From the NCBI RefSeq assembly GCF_000423665.1, contig NZ_AUIK01000001.1, positions 686,422-750,421 on the forward strand: 64,000 nucleotides of DNA. Reading direction: 5' to 3'. The DNA is from Solirubrobacter soli DSM 22325 (GTDB lineage Bacteria > Actinomycetota > Thermoleophilia > Solirubrobacterales > Solirubrobacteraceae). This document shows positions 25,385-35,583 of the stretch, piece by piece; within the stretch, counting starts at the first letter, position 1; the number at the start of each line of letters is the position of its first letter. The position numbers were made by a program, and so were the translations under genes. The notes below the pieces were generated by a model. The model was not told where the DNA came from, ran no database searches, and worked only from the letters and a program-made list of their open reading frames with translations.

Positions 25385-26245
25385 ATGCCCACCGAGCAAA
25401 CCGCCCCGACGTTCGACCTGCAGGCGCACTCCACGCATTCGGACGGGACGCTGCCGCCCGCCGAGGTGGTCGAACGGGCCGCGAACGCCGGTGTGACGCT
25501 GTTCGCGCTGACCGACCACGACACGGTCGACGGGGTCCCGGAAGCACTCATCGCGGCGCGTGTTAAGAACATCGACCTGATCCCGGCGGTCGAGCTGTCG
25601 TCCGTGCACGACGCCTATGAGGACCTGCACATCCTCGGCTACGACCTCGACCACACCGACAGCACGCTGCTCGACGCGCTGGAGGACTTCCGCGCCGACC
25701 GCGTCCGCCGCATCTTCGCGATGGCCGACCGCCTCAGGGAGCTCGGCTTCGCGCTCGACGACACCGCGATCCGCGCCCACGCCGCCCCCGGGCGCCCGCA
25801 CATCGCCGACGCGATCCTCTCCCACCCGGCCAACGCCGAGCGTCTGCGCGACGAAGGCATCGACGGCAAGAACGCGCTCTTCCCCGCCTACCTGGTCCCG
25901 GGCGCGCCCGGCTACGTGCGCCGCACGCGGCCGACGGTGCACGACGCGATCGACGTCATCCACGCCGCCGGCGGCCTGGCCGTCTGGGCGCACCCGTTCT
26001 GGGACCTCTCCGACCCCGGCGACACGCTGCGCGCCTTCGCGCGCGACGGCCTCGACGGCGTCGAGGCGTTCTACGTCTCCTTCACCGAGGAGCAGACGAT
26101 CGCGCTCTACAACGCCGCCCGCGCGCTCGGCCTACTGACGACCGGCTCGACGGACTTCCACGGGCCGGCGCACGAGCACTTCAATCGTTTCCGTGGGTTC
26201 AGCCTGTACGGCCTGGAACCCGACCTCGGCAGCCTCGGCCAGTAG
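25385..26245 (+). CDS. PHP-domain phosphoesterase
   Basis: From ATG 25385 the protein has 286 residues. PHP metal motifs are in order: DLQAHSTHSDGT, FALTDHDTVDG, VELSS, AVWAHPFW and STDFHG. This is the arrangement of YciV/RNase AM-type enzymes that remove phosphate from 3',5'-nucleoside bisphosphates or trim RNA 5' ends using three metal ions. Longer in-frame extension into the divergent gene is a shadow. The last 114 bases overlap the convergent nitrate reductase gene, a long overlap for this window. Confidence 0.88.
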   Translation: MPTEQTAPTFDLQAHSTHSDGTLPPAEVVERAANAGVTLFALTDHDTVDGVPEALIAARVKNIDLIPAVELSSVHDAYEDLHILGYDLDHTDSTLLDALEDFRADRVRRIFAMADRLRELGFALDDTAIRAHAAPGRPHIADAILSHPANAERLRDEGIDGKNALFPAYLVPGAPGYVRRTRPTVHDAIDVIHAAGGLAVWAHPFWDLSDPGDTLRAFARDGLDGVEAFYVSFTEEQTIALYNAARALGLLTTGSTDFHGPAHEHFNRFRGFSLYGLEPDLGSLGQ

Positions 26246-29200
26246 CGCCTTGACCTGCGGCGCGCACCCGCCGCAGCCGGTGGCGGCACGGGTCGTGCGC
26301 TTGACGTCGTCGAAGTCGCGGCACGCCTGGATCTGGCTGCGCCGCACGCCGTTGCAGACGCAGACGAGCGGGTCCGCGTCGCCCTCGGTCGCGAACGCGG
26401 GCGCGTCGCCGAGCACGATCGTGCCGACGAGCTCGCCCGCGCGGTAGACCTCGCGCCGGTAGTGGCCGGCGCGCGTGTCGAGCGCGATCACCTCGTCGTC
26501 GCCGTCGAGCTCGCCGCTGCAGAACAGGTCGATGCCGGCGACCTTCAGCCGCGTGGCCGCGCGGGCGGGGAGGTACGCGGCGGGGGTGCCGGCGATGTCC
26601 GCCGCGGCGGCGCGCGCCATCGCCAGCGCGGGAGCGACGAGGCCGACGAGCACGCCGCGGTGCTCGGCGCACTCGCCCACGGCCCAGACGCCGGGGACGT
26701 TCGTGCGCAGCGAGTCGTCGACGAGGATGCCGCGGTCGATCTGCACCCCCATGGTGCGCGCGAGCGTCGTTTCAGGCTGCACGCCGGCGGCGACGATCAC
26801 CAGGTCGGCGGCGATCGTCGCGCCCGTGCTGAGCTCGACGCGGTCGTCATGGATCGCGGTGGTCATCGCGTCGCACGCGACGTCGATGCCCTGCGTCGCG
26901 AGCGCGCGCTCGAGCATGCGGCCGGCGGTCGCGTCGAGCTGGCGCTCCATCAGCTGCCCGGCGAGGTGGACGACGGTCACCGCGATCCCGCGGTTGGCCA
27001 CCGCCCGCGCGGCCTCCAGGCCGAGCAGCCCGCCGCCGATCACCACCGCGCGACGCGCGCCGTGGGTGCGCCCGCGGATCGTGCGCACGTCGTGGCGGGT
27101 GCGGAACGCGATCGCCCGCTCGATCCCCTCGATCGGCGGGATGAACGGCTTCGAGCCGGTCGCGAGCACGAGCGCGTCGTACGGCACCTCGCCGCGCGCC
27201 GTCCGCGCGACGCCGTCGCGGGCGTCGAGGATCGCGCCGCAGAGCGTGATCCCGCGCTCGCGATACCAGCGCTTGTCGTGCAGCGGCAGGTCCGCCGCCT
27301 CGCGCACGCCCGCGAGATGGTCGGTCAGGCCGACGCGGTCGTAGGGCAGCCCGGACTCGTCGGACGCGATCGTGATCGCGAAGTCGCCGTGCTCGAGCAG
27401 GGTCTCGGCGGTCGCGACGCCGGCGGGGCCGCCACCGACGATGAGGACGCGCCGCGGGCGCGCGGCGGTGCGCGGCGAGGCCGCCGAGCCGGGCGCGGCA
27501 CCGCGCGCGACGCCGTGGCGGCGCGCGACGACGGGCTCGACGCGGATCGCGATCGCCTTCAGGCCCGGCTGGCGAGACACGGGGTCGGTCTCGCGGTGGG
27601 TGAGGTCGTTGACGCCGCCCGCGCCGGTCGGCGCGTGCAGCGCGCCCCAGTGGAACGGCGCGAACGCGACCCCGGGGCGCAGGGAGTCGACGAAGCGGGC
27701 GCGCAGCTTCACCGAACCCCGCCGCGAGACGACGCGCACGATCTCACCCTCGCCGACCCACGCCCGCCGGGCGTCGTCCGGATGGAGCTCGATGAACGGC
27801 TCGGGCTCGGCGGCGACCAACTCGGGCGACTTCGCGGTGCGGGTCATCGTGTGCCACTGCGACGCGATCCGGCCCGTCGTCAGCACGAGCGGGTGATCGG
27901 CGTCAGGCGGATCGGCCACACCCACCGGCGACGCGGGCGACAACGCCGGGCGCCCGGAGGCCGTCCAGTAGCGACCGTCCGTGTACAGCCGCGCCGTACC
28001 CGGGTCATCCGCGGACCGGCACGGCCACTGGATGGTCCCCTCGATGTCGAGCCGGTCGTGCGAGACGCCCGACTGGTCGCACGGCCGCCCCGCGGTCAGC
28101 GCGGCGAACTCGTCGTACACCTCGGCGGCCGAAGCCCAGTCGAAGCCGGAGAAGCCCATGCGGCGAGCCGCCGCCGCGAAGATCTCCCAGTCGGCGCGCG
28201 CCTTGCCCGGCGGCGCGATCGCCGCCCGCATCAGCGTGATCCGCCGCTCGGAGTTGACCATCGTCCCGGCCTTCTCCGGCCACTGCGCCGCAGGCAGCAC
28301 GACGTGGGCGAGCGAAGAGGTCTCGGTCGGGTGGTAGGCGTCCTGCACCACGACGAGCTCCGCCCGGCCCAGTGCCTCCCGAGCGCGCGCGGCGTCGGGC
28401 ATCGAGACCGCCGGGTTGGTCGCGCAGATCCAGACCGCCTTCACGCGGCCGTCCTCCAGCGCCTCGAACAGGTCGGTCGCGGGCAGGCCCGGCTTCTCGG
28501 AGATCGACCCGGCCGGCAGTCCCCACGCCGCCTCCACCTCGGCCCGGTGATCCTCGCGCACGACTTTGCGGTAGCCCGGCAGCAGGTGTGCCAGCCCGCC
28601 CGTCTCGCGCCCGCCCATCGCGTTCGGCTGCCCGGTCAGCGACAGCGGCCCGGCGCCCGGGCGCCCGATGTTCTGAGTCACCACGCACAGGTTCAGCAGC
28701 GCGCGGTTGATCGCGACGCCCTCGATCGACTGGTTGGCGCCCATCGACCACAGCGCCATCGACGGGCCGGCGGCGAAGACGGCAGCCGCCGCGGCGATGT
28801 CCTCCGCGGCCACCCCGCACGCCGCCGCGGCCGACTCCGCGGTCCACTCCCCCGCCAACTCGTGGCCGGCGAGAAGCGCGTTCAGCAGCGCGAGATCCGT
28901 TCCCGGCGCGATCTGCAGGTGGAGGTCGGCGGCGGCGGCCGCATCCGTCCGTCGCGGGTCGACCACGATCAGCGTCGCGCCCCGCTCCTGCGCCGCGACG
29001 ATCCGCCCCCAGAGGATCGGATGGCAGGCCGAGGCGTTCGAACCCAGCAGCAGGATGCAGGACGTCTGCTCCAGGTCGGCATACGCCGGCGGCGGCCCGT
29101 CCGCTCCCAGCACCGCGTCGTACGCCGCCACGGCCGAAGACATGCACAGCCGCGAGTTCGAGTCGACGTTGTTGGTGCCCAACCACCCCTTGGCGAGCTT

Positions 29201-29548
29201 GTTGACCGCGTAGTAGTCCTCGGTCAGCAGTTGCCCGGAGATGTAGAAGGCGATCGAGCCCGGCCCGTGCTCGGCGCGGATCGCCAGCAGGCGCGAGGCC
29301 ACGACGTCCAGCGCGTCATCCCACGACGCGTCGACGAACCGCTCGTCCAGCGCGTCGCGCACCAGCGGCCGCACCGCGCGATCGGCGGCGCGAGAGGCCG
29401 CGGGCAGCGCCAGCGGCTTGCGGCAGGTCAGCCCACGGTTGACCGGATGGTCCTCATCGCCCCGAACGGCATGCAGACGCCCGCCACGCACCTCGGCGAC
29501 GAGCCCACAGCCGACGCCGCAGTACGGGCACCCGGTCCTGACGGTCAT
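26132..29548 (-). CDS. Assimilatory nitrate reductase fused to FAD/NAD(P)H and [2Fe-2S] BFD domains
   Basis: From the ATG at 29546-29548 this is a 1138-residue single chain. Residues 1-55 bind a [4Fe-4S] cluster (CPYCGVGCG ... GLTCRKPL). Residues about 60-680 are the bis-MGD molybdenum domain (SRLCMSSAV, GSNASACHPILWGRI, IVVDPRRTDAA, NMGRPGAGP-like NIGRPGAGPLSLTGQ, ATNPAVSMPD). From about 695 comes a NirB-like flavoprotein (VLIVGGGPAGVATAE, then VVIGGGLLGLEAARA for NAD(P)H). Near 1060 is a BFD [2Fe-2S] domain (CVCNGV...TGCGGC). Electrons would pass NAD(P)H to FAD to Fe-S to Mo, reducing nitrate to nitrite in the cytoplasm. The transporter gene is coupled upstream. No nitrite reductase is in the window. 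Confidence 0.9.
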   Translation of the reverse strand: MTVRTGCPYCGVGCGLVAEVRGGRLHAVRGDEDHPVNRGLTCRKPLALPAASRAADRAVRPLVRDALDERFVDASWDDALDVVASRLLAIRAEHGPGSIAFYISGQLLTEDYYAVNKLAKGWLGTNNVDSNSRLCMSSAVAAYDAVLGADGPPPAYADLEQTSCILLLGSNASACHPILWGRIVAAQERGATLIVVDPRRTDAAAAADLHLQIAPGTDLALLNALLAGHELAGEWTAESAAAACGVAAEDIAAAAAVFAAGPSMALWSMGANQSIEGVAINRALLNLCVVTQNIGRPGAGPLSLTGQPNAMGGRETGGLAHLLPGYRKVVREDHRAEVEAAWGLPAGSISEKPGLPATDLFEALEDGRVKAVWICATNPAVSMPDAARAREALGRAELVVVQDAYHPTETSSLAHVVLPAAQWPEKAGTMVNSERRITLMRAAIAPPGKARADWEIFAAAARRMGFSGFDWASAAEVYDEFAALTAGRPCDQSGVSHDRLDIEGTIQWPCRSADDPGTARLYTDGRYWTASGRPALSPASPVGVADPPDADHPLVLTTGRIASQWHTMTRTAKSPELVAAEPEPFIELHPDDARRAWVGEGEIVRVVSRRGSVKLRARFVDSLRPGVAFAPFHWGALHAPTGAGGVNDLTHRETDPVSRQPGLKAIAIRVEPVVARRHGVARGAAPGSAASPRTAARPRRVLIVGGGPAGVATAETLLEHGDFAITIASDESGLPYDRVGLTDHLAGVREAADLPLHDKRWYRERGITLCGAILDARDGVARTARGEVPYDALVLATGSKPFIPPIEGIERAIAFRTRHDVRTIRGRTHGARRAVVIGGGLLGLEAARAVANRGIAVTVVHLAGQLMERQLDATAGRMLERALATQGIDVACDAMTTAIHDDRVELSTGATIAADLVIVAAGVQPETTLARTMGVQIDRGILVDDSLRTNVPGVWAVGECAEHRGVLVGLVAPALAMARAAAADIAGTPAAYLPARAATRLKVAGIDLFCSGELDGDDEVIALDTRAGHYRREVYRAGELVGTIVLGDAPAFATEGDADPLVCVCNGVRRSQIQACRDFDDVKRTTRAATGCGGCAPQVKALLAEAAEVGFQAVQAEPTETIEVLVRRPVEVRRAGRQ

Positions 29549-30750
29549 CAGACCGGGGCGTCCGCCAATCGTGCCCAGCCACGGCGCCACATCGGACGCA
29601 GGACGCCCACCCCGATGAACGCGGCCAGCGCGACCAGGGCGACGAGGGAGAGCCCCGCGCCGTACCCGCCCATCGAGTCGTGCAGCCCGCCCAGCGCGAT
29701 CGGCAGCAGGAAGCCGCCGAGCCCGCCGGCGGCGCCGACCAGACCGGTCACCACGCCGATCCGCGCCTGGAAGCGCAGCCCCACCAGCTGGAACGTCGCG
29801 CCGTTGCCCAACCCCAGAGTCGCCATCACGACCGGGAACCCGACCGCGGCCCAGCCGAGCGGCGGCAGCGAGGAGAGGAGCAGGAGCAGCGGCGCCGCCA
29901 GCCCGTAGACGAAGGTCAGCACGCGCGTCCCGCCGAAGCGATCCGCGAGATGCCCGCCGAACGGCCGCACCAGCGAGCCCGCCGCGCCGCCGACCGCTGC
30001 CAGGGACGCCGCGTCGACCTTCGAGAGCCCGTACTGGTCGTGGAAGAAGATCGGGAGGAAGCTCGAGAAGCCGACGAACGCGCCGAACGTGACCGCGTAC
30101 AGGCCGCACAGGCGCCAGGTGTCGCCCTCCCGGAGCATCGAGCCGAACAGACCGAGCGTGAGCCGCTGCGCCGGCGCGGGCGGCTCCTTCGCCAGCACGC
30201 GGAACGCGATCAGGACCAGGGAGGCCGGGATGATCGCCAGCCCCATCGTCGCGTGCCAGCCGATGTGCTCGGCCACCCGCGGCGCGATCAGCGCGCTCGC
30301 GACCGTGCCCGAGTTGCCGGCGCCGGCGATCCCCATCGCCAGCCCCTGGTAGCGCGCGGGGTACCAGCGGCTCGCCAGCGGCAGCGAGATCGCGAACGAC
30401 GCGCCCGCGACGCCGAGCAGCACGCCCACGCCCAGCAGCTGGCCCGGCGTCGTCGCCCCCAGCCAGCCCCAGAGCAGCGGCGCGATCGCGATCAGCATCG
30501 AGATCGTGCCGACCCGGCGCGGGCCGAACCGGTCCGCCAGCACGCCGAACGCGATCCGGCAGACCGCCGCCGAGAGCAGCGGAACGGCCACCAGCACGCC
30601 CTTCTGCGACGCCGACAGCCCGAGGTCGTCGGCGATGTATGCGCCCAGCGCGCCCAGGATCACCCAGATCGCGAACGAGATGTCGAAATGGAGGAGAGCC
30701 GCGACCAGAGACGGCGTGTGGCCGGCGCGCCGGAAGTCGTGCATACGCAT
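29548..30750 (-). CDS. NarK/NasA-type nitrate/nitrite MFS transporter
   Basis: I take the ATG at 30748-30750 (MRMHDFRRAG), giving 400 residues; ATG 30744 or 30780 are alternatives. Twelve membrane spans are visible. The nitrate-porter signatures are GVAGASFAISLPLASRWYP with GIAGAGNSGT, and in the second half GAAGSLVRPFGGHLADRFGG and GNGATFQLV. The arginine in each half is the one that binds nitrate in NarK. It would import nitrate (and possibly exchange nitrite). The stop overlaps the nitrate reductase start in TGATG, so both are one operon. Confidence 0.92.
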   Translation of the reverse strand: MRMHDFRRAGHTPSLVAALLHFDISFAIWVILGALGAYIADDLGLSASQKGVLVAVPLLSAAVCRIAFGVLADRFGPRRVGTISMLIAIAPLLWGWLGATTPGQLLGVGVLLGVAGASFAISLPLASRWYPARYQGLAMGIAGAGNSGTVASALIAPRVAEHIGWHATMGLAIIPASLVLIAFRVLAKEPPAPAQRLTLGLFGSMLREGDTWRLCGLYAVTFGAFVGFSSFLPIFFHDQYGLSKVDAASLAAVGGAAGSLVRPFGGHLADRFGGTRVLTFVYGLAAPLLLLLSSLPPLGWAAVGFPVVMATLGLGNGATFQLVGLRFQARIGVVTGLVGAAGGLGGFLLPIALGGLHDSMGGYGAGLSLVALVALAAFIGVGVLRPMWRRGWARLADAPV

Positions 30751-30752
30751 GA

Positions 30753-30772
30753 CCGATTGGATCGGCTGATCC
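30753..30772. promoter_or_regulatory. Inverted repeats between narK-type gene and BTAD regulator
   Basis: CCGAT-TGG-ATCGG (30753-30765) and the overlapping GGATC-GGCT-GATCC (30759-30772) lie in the 45-bp gap between the divergent transporter and regulator starts. They could serve as an operator for nitrate control. No nitrate-regulator gene is adjacent other than the BTAD protein. Confidence 0.35.
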
Positions 30773-30795
30773 GCTCTCATCTTCAGTGCGCTTGA

Positions 30796-33700
30796 ATGAG
30801 TGCCATGGTGCGCATCGGCATCCTCGGTGCGCTCCAGATCGAGCGCGACGGGGCCGCGGTCGAGATCGCCGGCGGCCGTCTGCGGGCGCTCCTCGCACGG
30901 CTCGCGCTGGCCGGCGGCAAGCCCGTCAGCACCGGCGCCCTGGTCGACGCCGTCTGGGACGACGAGCTCCCTTCCGACCAGCAGCACGCGCTGCAATCGC
31001 TGGTCTCCCGCGCCCGCCGTGCGCTCGGCGACGCCGACGCGATCGCCCCCGCCCCCGGCGGCTACACCCTCACCGCCGACGGGGTCGACGCGCACCGCTT
31101 CGAGCAGCTCGCCGCCGAAGGCGCCAGCGCCCTGCGCAACGGCGACCCGCAGCGCGCCGCCGACACCCTCGACGAGGCTCTCAGGTTGTGGCGCGGCCGC
31201 GCGCTCGCCGACCTGAACTCGCAACCGCTGCAGGCCGCGGCCGCCCACCTCGAGGACCAGCGCCTGAACGCGCTCGCCGACCGCGCCGAGGCCGAGCTCG
31301 CCCTCGGCCACGGCGCCAAGCTCGTGCAGGAGCTGGAGGCGGCGCTGGCCGAGCACCCGCTGCACGAGCGGATCGGCGCGCGGCTCATCTCCGCCCTCTA
31401 CGCCGCCGGCCGCCAGGCCGACGCGCTCGCCGCCTACGAGCGCATCCGCACCCGCCTCGACGAGGAGCTCGGCGCGCTTCCCAGCCCTGAGCTCCAAGAG
31501 GCGCATCTCAAGGTCCTCAAGGGCGACACGCCCAAGCCGCGCGGCAAGCGCAGCAATTTGCGGGCGCCGGTCACGAGCTTCGTCGGCCGCGACAACGAGA
31601 TCGCGCGGATCGGCGACCTTCTGGAGAGCTCCCGGCTCGTCACGCTGGTCGGTCCCGGCGGCGCGGGCAAGACCCGCCTCGCGGGCGAGGCGCTGCAGCC
31701 GTGGGTGGAGAAGGTCCACGACGGCGTCTGGATGGTCGAGCTCGCGCCGGTCACGGCCGAGGTCGAGATCGTCCCCGCCACGCTGGCCGCCCTCGGGCTG
31801 CGCGAAGCCGCCGTGCTCGAGCGCCGCGACATGCCCGTGCGCGACGGCCTCGAGCGCCTGCTCGACACGCTCGAGGCGCGTGAGACGATCCTCTTCCTCG
31901 ACAACTGCGAGCACCTGATCGGTGGCGCCGCGGAGCTCGCCGACCAGCTGCTGGCCGGCTGCCCCGACCTGCGGATCGTGGCCACCAGCCGCGAGCCGTT
32001 GGCGATCGCGGGCGAGAACCTGATCCCGATCCCGCCGCTCGGCGACGACGCGATCCGGCTGTTCAAGGACCGCGCTCAGGCCGCCTCACCCGGTGCCGAG
32101 CTCGACGACGACCTCGTCGCCGAGATCTGCCGCCGCCTCGACGGGCTGCCGCTGGCGATCGAGCTCGCCGCGGCGCGCCTGCGCACCATGCCGATCGAAC
32201 AGCTCGCCGCCCGCATCGACGATCGCTTCCGGCTGCTCACCGGCGGGAGCCGCGCCGCGCTCCCGCGCCACCGCACGCTGCGCGCCGTGGTCGACTGGAG
32301 CTGGGGCCTGCTGGAGGAGCACGAGCGCGAGCTCGCCCGCCAGCTCGCGGTGTTCAACGCGGGCGCGACCGAGGAGTCGGCGGCGGCGGTCACCGGTGAC
32401 CCGCATGTGCTCGACGGCCTCGCAAGCCTGGTCGACAAGTCCCTGCTGCAGGTGGTCGGCGACCGCTACCGGATGCTCGAGACGATCCGCGAGTACGGGC
32501 TCGAGAAGCTCGACGACGCGGGCGAGCTCGAGTCCACGCGCACCGCGCACGCGCGCTACTTCGCGCAGGTCGCGGTCGACGCCGAGCCGAAGCTGCGCAC
32601 GAGCGACCAGCACGAGGCGTTCCAGCGGCTGAAGATCGAGCACGACGACGTGATCGCCGCGCTGCGCTGGCTCGGCGAGTCCGGCGATCGCCGGACCGCG
32701 CTGCGGCTGGTCGTCGCGCTGCTGTGGTTCTGGATGCTCACCGGCGCGCAGGACGAGGCCCAGACCTGGGTGCGCTTCGCGGTCGAGGTGCCCGGCGACG
32801 CCGACCCGGTCGACCTGCTGATCGGCGAAGGCATCCTGGCGATGATCGAGGCCGCGACCGGCGGCCGCGAGGCCGGCGAGCAGCTCAAACCGCTGGCCGA
32901 GCGGGTCGAACGCGAGAGCGATGGACGCCCGCTGCTCGCTCTGGCCCGCGTGATCCTCGCGCTGTTCTCAGGTGACGACGACATCGCCCAGGCCCGCCTG
33001 GCCGAGACGCTGGAGCATCCGGACCGGTGGACGCGCGCGGCGGCGATGTTGATCCGCGCGCACGTGGCCGAGAACAGCGGCGACCAGGAGCACATGCGCG
33101 CCGACCTCGAGCAGTCGATGGTCCAGTTCCGCGAGATCGGGGACAACTGGGCGCTCGGCATGACGCTCTCCTCGCTCTCGAGCTGCCTGATGATCGCCGA
33201 CGACCTCGACGGCGCCGAGACCGTGCTCGACGAGGCGACCGAGCTGCTGGACACGCTCGCCAGCCAGGACACCGCCTCGCTGCTCTGGTTGCGACTGGCG
33301 GAGGTGAACATCCGCCGCGGCAACTTCGAGGCGGCCCGCGAGCACGTCGAGCATGTCGTGGCCGAGGCCGACCTGCGTCGCGAGGAGGCCGTGATCGTGC
33401 GCGCGACGCTCGCCCGCATCGAGCTGCTGGCCGGGAACACCGACCGCGCCCGCGAGATCGTCGACGGTCTGCGCGAGCGGGTCAGCGGGCTCCCCGACGC
33501 CCGCCCCGACCAGGAGCACGCCCGCGCCTTCACGCAGGCGATGATCGCCCGCATCGCGCTCGAGGACGGCGACCTCGACGCCGCCGCGCAGGTCATCGAC
33601 CGGGCCATCGAACTGGCGGTGGCGACGACCGATATGCCGATCGTCGCCATCGTGGGCTCCACGTCGGTGGAGCTGTCCTTGAAGCTCGGGCGCGTCGAGG

Positions 33701-33948
33701 ACGCCGCCGAGCAGCTCGGCGCCTGCGTCGTGCTGCGCGGGGCGGAAGACCGGTCCAACCCCGAGCTCGCGTGGCTGTACGAGGCGATCGCCGGTCATGA
33801 GGCGGCCTACGAGCGGGGCCGCGGGATGACCCGCGACGCCGCCATCGCCCGCCTCGCATCATGCGCGCCGGTTGTAGGCGCGGAGGGCCAGCGGGACGAA
33901 GACCGCGACGAGCGCGCCCATCCAGCCGACGGTCCAGAGGACGTCTGA
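30796..33948 (+). CDS. AfsR/SARP-type regulator: DNA-binding BTAD domain, ATPase, TPR
   Basis: A 1050-residue regulator. Residues about 1-95 are an OmpR-like winged helix (IGILGALQIERDG...LVSRARRAL...GGYTL). Residues 95-245 are the BTAD domain (HRFEQLAAEGASAL...LYAAGRQADALAAYERIRTRLDEELG). Residues about 270-560 are a STAND/AP-ATPase with Walker A LVGPGGAGKTRL, Walker B TILFLDNCEHL and sensor VATSREPLAI. The rest is TPR-like helices. SARP proteins bind direct repeats of about 7 bp spaced 11 bp; such repeats are present upstream of the neighbouring exporter at 35584-35616. The last about 30 residues are antisense to the permease gene. ATG 30805 is an alternative start. Confidence 0.92.
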   Translation: MSAMVRIGILGALQIERDGAAVEIAGGRLRALLARLALAGGKPVSTGALVDAVWDDELPSDQQHALQSLVSRARRALGDADAIAPAPGGYTLTADGVDAHRFEQLAAEGASALRNGDPQRAADTLDEALRLWRGRALADLNSQPLQAAAAHLEDQRLNALADRAEAELALGHGAKLVQELEAALAEHPLHERIGARLISALYAAGRQADALAAYERIRTRLDEELGALPSPELQEAHLKVLKGDTPKPRGKRSNLRAPVTSFVGRDNEIARIGDLLESSRLVTLVGPGGAGKTRLAGEALQPWVEKVHDGVWMVELAPVTAEVEIVPATLAALGLREAAVLERRDMPVRDGLERLLDTLEARETILFLDNCEHLIGGAAELADQLLAGCPDLRIVATSREPLAIAGENLIPIPPLGDDAIRLFKDRAQAASPGAELDDDLVAEICRRLDGLPLAIELAAARLRTMPIEQLAARIDDRFRLLTGGSRAALPRHRTLRAVVDWSWGLLEEHERELARQLAVFNAGATEESAAAVTGDPHVLDGLASLVDKSLLQVVGDRYRMLETIREYGLEKLDDAGELESTRTAHARYFAQVAVDAEPKLRTSDQHEAFQRLKIEHDDVIAALRWLGESGDRRTALRLVVALLWFWMLTGAQDEAQTWVRFAVEVPGDADPVDLLIGEGILAMIEAATGGREAGEQLKPLAERVERESDGRPLLALARVILALFSGDDDIAQARLAETLEHPDRWTRAAAMLIRAHVAENSGDQEHMRADLEQSMVQFREIGDNWALGMTLSSLSSCLMIADDLDGAETVLDEATELLDTLASQDTASLLWLRLAEVNIRRGNFEAAREHVEHVVAEADLRREEAVIVRATLARIELLAGNTDRAREIVDGLRERVSGLPDARPDQEHARAFTQAMIARIALEDGDLDAAAQVIDRAIELAVATTDMPIVAIVGSTSVELSLKLGRVEDAAEQLGACVVLRGAEDRSNPELAWLYEAIAGHEAAYERGRGMTRDAAIARLASCAPVVGAEGQRDEDRDERAHPADGPEDV

Positions 33949-34616
33949 GGCCTCGACGCCGCCGAGCAGCAGCCCGCGCAGGCTGTCGACCAGGTGCGTC
34001 ATCGGGTTGATGTCGGTGAAGGTCTGCAGCCAGTCCGGCAGCGTGTCGGTCGGGACGAACGTGCTGGCGCCGAACGTCAGCGGGAACAGCGCGAGGAAGA
34101 GGATGCCCTGGACGGAGCCGGGCGTGCGGGCCAGCATGCCGATGAAGACCGAGACCCAGCACAGGCACAGCGCGAAGCCGATGGCGAGGGCGCAGGCGGC
34201 GAGGACCTGGAAGACGTCGGTCTCGGCGCGGAAGCCGATGATGTAGCCGAAGCCGAGCGTGATCGTGATCAGCAGCACGTAGCGGACGATGTCGCCGAGC
34301 ACGGCGCCGACCAATGGCGCCGAGCGCGCGATCGGGAGCGATTTGAAGCGGTCGAAGACGCCCTTCTCGATGTCGGAGTTGAGGTTCACTCCGATGGCGA
34401 CGCCGCCGAAGGCGATCGTCTGGGCGATGATGCCGGGGAGCAGGAACTGCAGGTACTCGTGCTGGGAGCCGCCGGAGATGGCGCCGCCGAACACGTAGGT
34501 GAACAGCAGGATGAAGATGATCGGCTGGAGCGTCACGTCCAGCAGCGCCTCCGGGTTGCGGTAGACGCCGATCAGGTTGCGTTTGGCCAACGCGGCCGAA
34601 TGGCGGGCGAGGCGGA

Positions 34617-34620
<4 letters not shown>
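33859..34620 (-). CDS. ABC-2 type transporter permease (DrrB-like)
   Basis: A 253-residue protein with six membrane spans in the ABC-2 layout. It has a short N-terminal interface helix (RNLIGVYRNPEALLDVTLQPIIFILLFTYVFG), the conserved LLPGIIAQTIAFGG, the EKGVFDRFKSLPIARSAPL coupling loop and INPMTHLVDSLRGLL near the end. DrrB-type permeases pair with DrrA ATPases to export drugs or lipids. Its ATG overlaps the ATPase stop by four bases. The 3' end overlaps the convergent BTAD gene by 90 bases. Confidence 0.92.
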
Positions 34621-35561
<941 letters not shown>

Positions 35562-35583
35562 GGCAGCAGCATCGGCGGTGGCG

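Noticed and set aside
29549..30898. Upstream extension of the nitrate reductase frame
   Set aside because: The extension lies in another frame across the NarK-type transporter. The [4Fe-4S] CPYCGVGC block begins right after ATG 29548, which is coupled to the transporter stop.
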